A stretch of DNA of 64,000 nt, taken from positions 1 to 64,000 of the forward strand of contig MU839144.1 in assembly GCA_030685235.1 (NCBI GenBank). Reading direction: 5' to 3'. The notes under the pieces were generated by a model. That model saw only the letters and a program-made list of their open reading frames with translations. It did not search any database and was not told the origin of the DNA. The DNA comes from Copromyces sp. CBS 386.78. Taxonomy: Eukaryota; Ascomycota; Sordariomycetes; Sordariales; Sordariaceae. Shown here piece after piece: positions 58,165 through 64,000 of the stretch; the stretch's first letter is position 1, and the number at the start of each line of letters is the position of its first letter. A program made the position numbers and the translations under genes.

Positions 58165-59164
58165 ATGGGCAGCAACAAGACAGCTGCCTCGAGCAGAAAG
58201 CGAAAGCAAGCCGATGATGAACCCGCCGCCGTCCCAGATACCAAACAAGTAGCTACCTCCTCGAAGAAGGTCAAGAGCTCGAAGGATGAGTTAGCCCTGG
58301 CTACAGACGAGAAGCGACTACGCAGGTACGCACAGTCACCACGGGCACATATCATGGTTTGATCCTCAAACCCGTAGACGGCTAGCTGACCCATACCCCA
58401 GATTCCGCGACAAAGCACCCCAAGCATTTGCTGTCATCTACGAACGAGCCACAACCCAGCGATTTTTCGTCCTCTCGCGTGAACGCCTACCAGTATGGGA
58501 CACTTTGGGAGGCTTCGAAGAGCTGGTAGCAATTGCTGGCTCGTCAGGCAATGTCTACGTCGTGACAATTGCCCGACAGCCCAGGTGCACCTGTCCCATG
58601 GGCCTGGATAACGAGCAGTGCAAACACATTGTTTACGTGCTGGCTCGTGTACTTCGTGCCAAGTACGAATATGTCTACCAGCTGGCATTGCTAAGCTGTG
58701 AGCTTGAAGAGATCTTTGATAATGCCCCTCCGATCGTGGAAGACGGAGACAGTGCTGCTGCTGCAGCAGGCGAAGGTGGCAAGAAGAGGAAGCCGATTGA
58801 AGGGGATTGCCCCATCTGTTTCTGTGAATTGGAGGCAGACAAGCCCGCGGAAATTGTCTGGTGCCGGGCGGCATGCGGTCAGAATATTCATAAAGAGTGC
58901 CTCGAGATGTGGGCGTCCACGAAACGGAAGCAGAATAGTGGTGGAGCCCAGGCGGAAGTCACTTGCCCGTACTGCAGGAGTGTATGGGAAGGTGATGCTG
59001 ACATGGTCAAAAAGATCAAGAAAGGAAAGGTCACTTCGGAAGGATACTACAATGTTGCTGACCAGTTGGGCATTAGCGGAGTGCGAGATACCAGCACGTA
59101 CTATGATGGCCCGTCACGGTCAGGATACGGATACACATTTGGCAGGAATCGGACTAGGCGGTAG
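58165..59164 (+). CDS. SWIM zinc finger plus RING-type finger protein
   Basis: Exon 1 is 58165-58325 and exon 2 is 58402-59164, with intron GTACGC...CCAG (76 nt) joining KRLR-R-FRDKAPQAF. 307 residues. The N-terminus is Lys/Ser-rich, like a nuclear-localisation region (RKRKQ, KKVKSS). A SWIM finger follows (CTCPMGLDNEQCKH, CxC...CxH, about 115-128). Later comes a RING-like finger beginning CPICFCEL (about 189), with CRAACGQNIHKECLEMW and ending CPYC (about 241). SWIM and RING together occur in ZSWIM2/MEX-type ubiquitin ligases. Here an E3 ligase role is likely but the substrate is unknown. The C-terminus is Tyr/Gly-rich. The gene stands alone. Confidence 0.9.
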
Positions 59165-61128
59165 CGGTACTGTTGAGGAGGGGTCTTTCTTGGGTATCAG
59201 ACAGGAAGAAGAGTGTCGACCATATGCCGCCAAAACACCTGCTTGGTTTACCAGTCCGGTTACCGAAACATTGCTCAGAATGGCAAGAGCGAGGTTAAGG
59301 CGAGGTTTGTGTTTGGCTGATGGCGTCTTGGATAGATGTTCATCACCAGCCGCGCTGTTGGGTATACGACACTCAATTCGAATTAACGCAGCGTACGATA
59401 CGTAGTCTTGAAATGTATTTCACCCAACACATTCACTTAAGGCAACCCCATATCATAGTGGGCACTTATACAACATCCTTCAACGGCATTTTAACGAGCA
59501 GTCCAACATGGTCTACGTGGTACAACAGACCTTCAATCATTACGCCTGACCGCAACAAGTTCATGCTAACCGCTCTTATTACAGTTATCCCTTACAAAGC
59601 GTTTCCTTCGCGCCGCCATACGGTCTCTGCGCATCGCCTTGGCAATTCTCTCTTTTGCTTTCTCAGCAATGACATTTGATTTCAACGAGCCTGAAGAAGA
59701 CAGCACTTCCCGCCAAGTTGCCGAAACCGTCTTCCAAGCCTTTATCAATATGGATTCCGAGACATTTCATACCCACGACCCCGACAGTGACTTTGTCGTC
59801 TACCTTGGGCATTATCTTCTGGTCTTCGTCACGTAGGCAGTGACTATTTCCGTTCTGTATCTTTTGGCACGGTGGAGGTTCGAGGATCCGAGAAGTTTAG
59901 ATGGACCGCGGTCTTCACCTCATCTGCCTCCTTTTTTCAAGAGGGCGTCGAATACAGTCATTTGGGAATAGACAGGTTTCTGGGGCGATGGTAGATATGG
60001 TCAAGTGAAGGAGGAAGTCGACTTTCTTTTCCATATCGGATGGATCTCGTCTTTGGGTACTAGAGAGGTAAGGAGGAGTTGTGGGGCCAGAAGGGGCAAT
60101 GCAGCTAAATGGATTGCAAGGGTATAACATGTTGAGCAAGAGGAGGTCTCTACCCATTTTCGGCATCAAGAGAGAGCACAGAAGAGACAAGATGGCTGGA
60201 GTGAGGTTGGTTCAAGGATTGGTATATGACAGCGAATTTCGCTTTATGAACAAATGCAGCGTCAAGCAATGTATTCAGATTCAGCACAAGTGCGTACCTT
60301 ACTTAGCAACCCATCATAGCTCTGATGAACTCTAAGCAAGAATCTGCCCTTCCCGCGCCATTGTAAAAGCAGCTGCAAAAGTGTAGAATATCACCGCGTA
60401 GGACTGACTGCCCAGGTACCTCTATTATGTCCGGACAGGTCTTCTACAACCAAGCTTACAGTCTCTTTTCATCAAACGGATCTTGACCAACCAAGCTATT
60501 CATTCTTTTTCGAGCTTTTCCACTCGAGCGCACGGAGGGTGCACCAGGAACTTAACCTAGGTAGGTAAGTTATTCGCCCAGAAAATGCCTGGCGTGCGCT
60601 TGATGGAAAGCTAAAAGAAAAAAAGAAAAAAGAAAAAAGGACAAAAAAACCTGGTTGTTGTAAGACCCGCTGCTGAAAGAAACTGCTTGGTTGTGGGAAG
60701 AAAAGAGGAAAAGGAAGAGAAGGAAGTCTGGGAGGCCGGCAGTTCTTGTATACCTTAGTAGTAGGTGTATTTTTTCCTCATGCAAGACGCGGACCACGGA
60801 GGTGTAACACCGGAGAACTTTTAAGAGTCATTGTGAAGTTCGGACATGACGCGTCCTGCAGCTCTCTAGGTACTATGAGGTAAAGGAAGAAAATGTCCAT
60901 ATGCAAGGGCTGGGCTTGGTGTGGCGAACAGTGTCAGCGTCACTGTCAGTATTTCGGATATCAAGGACGGAGTTCCGAGACGTGATTATGGGAGCAGGAG
61001 TTTCACGCGTGAAGACAGTGGAGATATCGCTAGTCTAGACTATGGAAGATCCTATAGGAAAGATGTACCGTACCACAAAGGGAATGCGCTTGTCTATTTG
61101 TCTGTATAGATAGTGTAGGTACAAATAT
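59165..61128. other. Intergenic region, convergent 3' ends
   Basis: About 2 kb between converging genes. A purine (A/AG) run lies at about 60613-60650. No gene was recognised in the short open frames. Confidence 0.55.
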
Positions 61129-63460
61129 CTAAACCATATCCCACTGCTGGCGATCCCATCCATGACCTTCTCTCTCATGCCCTGATCTAAATGAGTGTCC
61201 ATCTCGCTGTCGAGTCCCATCACTCCTGAAGCCATCATCAATCCCATTCAACCAAGCTCCAATGGTAGAGAACAACCTGGTTGACCTAGCTCTGAATCCA
61301 CCACCGCGACAATGCTTGCTCGAGGTACTCTGTCCATCCACCTCGCGCTCTTCGTGTCGCTCATGTCTTGAACCTGAACGTGAACCAATGCTCCATACTC
61401 CAGGCCATCGTGTAATTCTTGCCCTTCTATCCTCCCCAGCAGCCCGAGTCTCTCCGACTTCTTGCTCATGCTCCTGCTCCCGGCCTCGGCCCCGCACCCA
61501 CCCCCGTGGCTGGACCTCTGTTGGCCCCTCCGGTTGCCACTCCCTCCGCTCTTTTGCCTGTCTCTCCGATGGTCTACCCGATAGCCAAACCGGTGCTGGT
61601 GGTAAAGGCGAAATAGGAATCTCCTCCAACTCCATGCCTCCACCACTCTCCTCACTAATCCCCTCCAACCTCGACAAAGTCTCCGCATCAACCACCCGCA
61701 AAGTAGTCCTCGGTCTCGGCGGCAGGCTGTACTTCAACCCGGCATCGCCTGTACATGTACCAGAAGTAGAGCGAGGAGGAGGAGGATTCAAATTATAGTC
61801 TGGCGAAGGAAGATCGCGGTGGTCAAACCGCACATGGGTGTTGTCGTCGTTGTCGTAGATGGAGGGGGTGGAGTAGAAGGAGGAGGAGTAGGAGTCGTGG
61901 GTTTGTCTGTTTGTTTGTGGCTGTGCTGGTGGTTGGGGTTGGGTTTGGGTATGGGTTGGGAGGTCGGGATCGGGAGCGAGGGTAGGGCTGGACGCAATGT
62001 TGGAAGAATGGGGGAGGTATAATAAGCCGGAGGGACGTTGTTTCTTCCTATCGCGTATCCGTTCTTGGGGGTTGTACCGGCCGGTGTTGGTGAAGGTAGC
62101 CCAGCTGTCACAATCGGGGTCGGCGTCGGGGTCGAGATCGGGGGAGTTCAGGTGAGGGTACATAAAAGTATGATAGAGGTCGCGGAGATAAGGGGCATCA
62201 GACAAGTCCATGGATGCCGCGGATGATCGGCCTTCCAACTGGTCCAGAGCGGCACTGCGCGCTTGGAGGACGGGAAGAGGAATCGGCTTGGGTGACTTAT
62301 TGTTGGCAAGTCCTCCTGCTCGGCTGTATTGCTCTTGCAGGTTCCGGATGGGATTCTGCTGCGTTGCTCCTTCGCGACTTGAAGATGTCCATGCGCCCCC
62401 GCCCCCGGCCCCGCCGCGTTCCTAACTGCGGTTGTAGTTGTTGATCGGGCCGATGTTCCCTTCTTGAAGCACTGCTTTGCCGAGTGAGCGGGCTTGAGAA
62501 GCGCCGTACCCGGGATCAGGAAGAGAGCTGTCGACTCTTGGGGTGCAGTCATACCGGCTTGCGCGTGGAAAGGGTATGTTGGCCGAATCGACCTTGTATG
62601 GGCCCTTGTTCTGATAATAAGTCTCACCACCTCTCCTGTCATCGTCATCAGCAGCTTCGACAGAGTCGTGACTTCGTGTGCTAACATGCACCCTAGGTCG
62701 AGGTAACTGCCACGGAGATGAAGAAACAACCTCCTCCACTCCCGCCACAGGAGCTTCGGACGGTTCCCGGTGATAGTCCCTGCCATCCACCGGAGTACCC
62801 ATTGCCCTCGCGCACCATAGAGCTTTATTGAGCTTCTTTTCCTGGGCAGTGATAACCCCGACCGAGCCAGCGCTTAGGACAAAAGACGCGCAGACGACGA
62901 GCATAAGAACCCAGAGGAGGTAGAGCTTCGTGCATGCCACACGGCCGTTTGACTCGCCTGAGAAGTCTAGGACACCAAGCGGGTCGGTTTGGACAGCAAA
63001 GTAATCCTTTGGTTTGACTTGAGGGCACTTTGTACCGCCGTTGTGCATAGGAAGGCCGAGGAGGATCGAGAAAACGCCAAAGGAGATGAGGAAGACTACG
63101 TCGGTGACGATGGTGACTTTGTAGGGGAAGCGGCGACGGGAGTAGCCGGACCAGGAGGAGATGCACCATAGGAGGGAGGCGGATGTCTGTAGGTGATGTT
63201 AGTACTTCAAGCGGTACAAAGGAGGAGAAAAAAAGGAGTAGTGAACATACCACGATCATGATAGCCACGACGCTCGTGGGTGCGGGTTCACCTGCTTTAG
63301 TCATGTTACCGAGCAAGCTGCCAACGATGCCGGCCATGGTAGAAAGTGATATGATGAGAAAAAGACGGGCAAAAAGAAAGACATAGCTGTAGAAGCAATG
63401 GGGAATAAGGGACTCGAAGTCCCGAATAGTTGGTGTCGTGCCAGGAGAAGAGGAGCCCAT
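61129..63460 (-). CDS. Four-TM membrane protein with long disordered tail; internal TAG needs splicing
   Basis: Exon 1 is 63460-63251 (70 codons) and exon 2 starts at 63186 (intron GTATGT...ACAG). Four hydrophobic segments are read: FLFARLFLIISL, SVVAIMIV-TSASLLWC (across the join), VTIVTDVVFLISFGVF and LYLLWVLMLVVCASFVL. This resembles MARVEL-like proteins. A long Pro/Ser/Arg-rich cytosolic tail follows. In the same frame a TAG stands at 62424-62422, with clear coding on both sides (SRAGGLANNKSPKP; SDAPYLRDLYHTFMYPH). My model removes it with an intron 62509-62378 (GTACGG...TTCAAG, 132 nt, a multiple of three), giving about 711 residues. A 51-nt intron is an alternative. Otherwise the protein ends at 62422 or the stop is a lesion. 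The function is unknown. Confidence 0.65.
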
Positions 63461-64000
63461 CTTGATCTCATGGGCTTGAAAATATTTATAAGGAAAATGT
63501 TGCAAGCGAGCGTGGAGACCTAAGGAATGGTCAAGAGAACAAGCCTCCTTGATCTGTTCAAGTGGTGCCCGTTCCAGACGGGGTGTGATATGTGTAGTAG
63601 GGTAGTGTCCAAGAAGAAATTGTTTATAGCGAATGTGGCGCGCATCCAGGCGGCTTCGTTACTTGAGCGATAGCGTTGGAAAACGAAAAGACATGGGAAA
63701 AGAACTGGAATAGAAAACAAAGAGTAAGGCGACCGCATGATAGAGAGCTTGTTAAGTAGCTGTCGTGTGCACGGTTCTAAGATCCAAGCCATTAATGTGT
63801 GGATGCTTCGTGTTGCTCACGGCAACAGATGCGTCCGACGCATTGGGCCATGAGTACGTGCTTTGGTACTGACCGTTATTGATCATTTTGGTGGCAATGA
63901 CTGATCGACTGTTGATGTTGTGATCAGTGTGTCGAAGATACTCGAGGCTGGCTGTGTGCTGTCAGACCGAGGCGAGGCCGAGTGCGAAAGCTTGAGTCAC
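63461..64000. other. Upstream region of the four-TM gene
   Basis: Promoter/leader of the minus-strand gene starting at 63460. A 90-codon minus-strand open frame (63792-63520) was not called because it has no domain. Nothing else is recognised before the window ends. Confidence 0.55.

Noticed and set aside
1..64000. Dispersed 5S rRNA or tRNA genes
   Set aside because: These are scattered in Neurospora-type genomes, so I looked for 5S-like blocks and B-box strings on both strands and found no convincing case. A covariance-model search would settle it.

Overview
The window is from a filamentous ascomycete, most likely a sordariomycete close to Neurospora or Sordaria. The protein genes have short GT-AG introns (about 50-90 nt) and fungal domain architectures. 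A 2.4-kb AT-rich tract shows the footprint of repeat-induced point mutation (RIP): CA and TG are almost absent while CG, CC and CT survive. I recall HMG-CoA reductase and STI1 being near neighbours in N. crassa, but this is memory and was not checked here. All assignments come from reading translations; no search was run.

Layout: 1-420 ordinary sequence; 421-2815 RIP-mutated dead repeat; 4133-6138 (-) 14-TM DHA2 MFS efflux pump; 8762-12346 (-) HMG-CoA reductase, with a 5'UTR intron and a 6-codon uORF; 14924-16179 (+) nicotinamidase; 17034-18899 (-) STI1/Hop co-chaperone; 20308-21270 (+) membrane RING-H2 protein with a GC-AG intron; 21937-23621 (+) aldehyde dehydrogenase with a one-base frame break; 23841-24519 (-) small secreted cysteine-rich protein; 27279-30234 (-) ThrE/Prm10-like membrane protein; 33329-34383 (-) eqolisin (G1) acid peptidase with a start problem; 35324-37071 (-) cytochrome P450. 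A gene-poor 6.9-kb stretch follows. Then come 43979-45211 (-) amidoligase-like protein; 48724-49759 (-) L-lactate dehydrogenase; 50702-52503 (-) amino-acid permease; 54079-55773 (+) YtcJ-type amidohydrolase; 55833-56795 (-) prolyl-4-hydroxylase-like oxygenase; 57343-57759 a MITE-like inverted-repeat element; 58165-59164 (+) SWIM+RING protein; and 61129-63460 (-) a four-TM membrane protein whose frame contains a TAG that must be spliced out or read through.

The genes do not form one obvious pathway. They are a mixture of housekeeping genes (sterol synthesis, NAD salvage, Hsp70/Hsp90 folding), nutrient and secretion functions (permease, acid peptidase, secreted Cys-rich protein, amidohydrolase) and detoxification or metabolism genes (MFS pump, P450, aldehyde dehydrogenase, LDH). 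I see no convincing polyketide, NRPS or terpene cluster, no CRISPR and no certain tRNA or rRNA. The observations most worth following are the knottin-spaced secreted protein, the MITE-like element with flanking duplication, the two one-base frame breaks, the GC-AG intron needed to complete a RING domain, and the HMG-CoA reductase leader.
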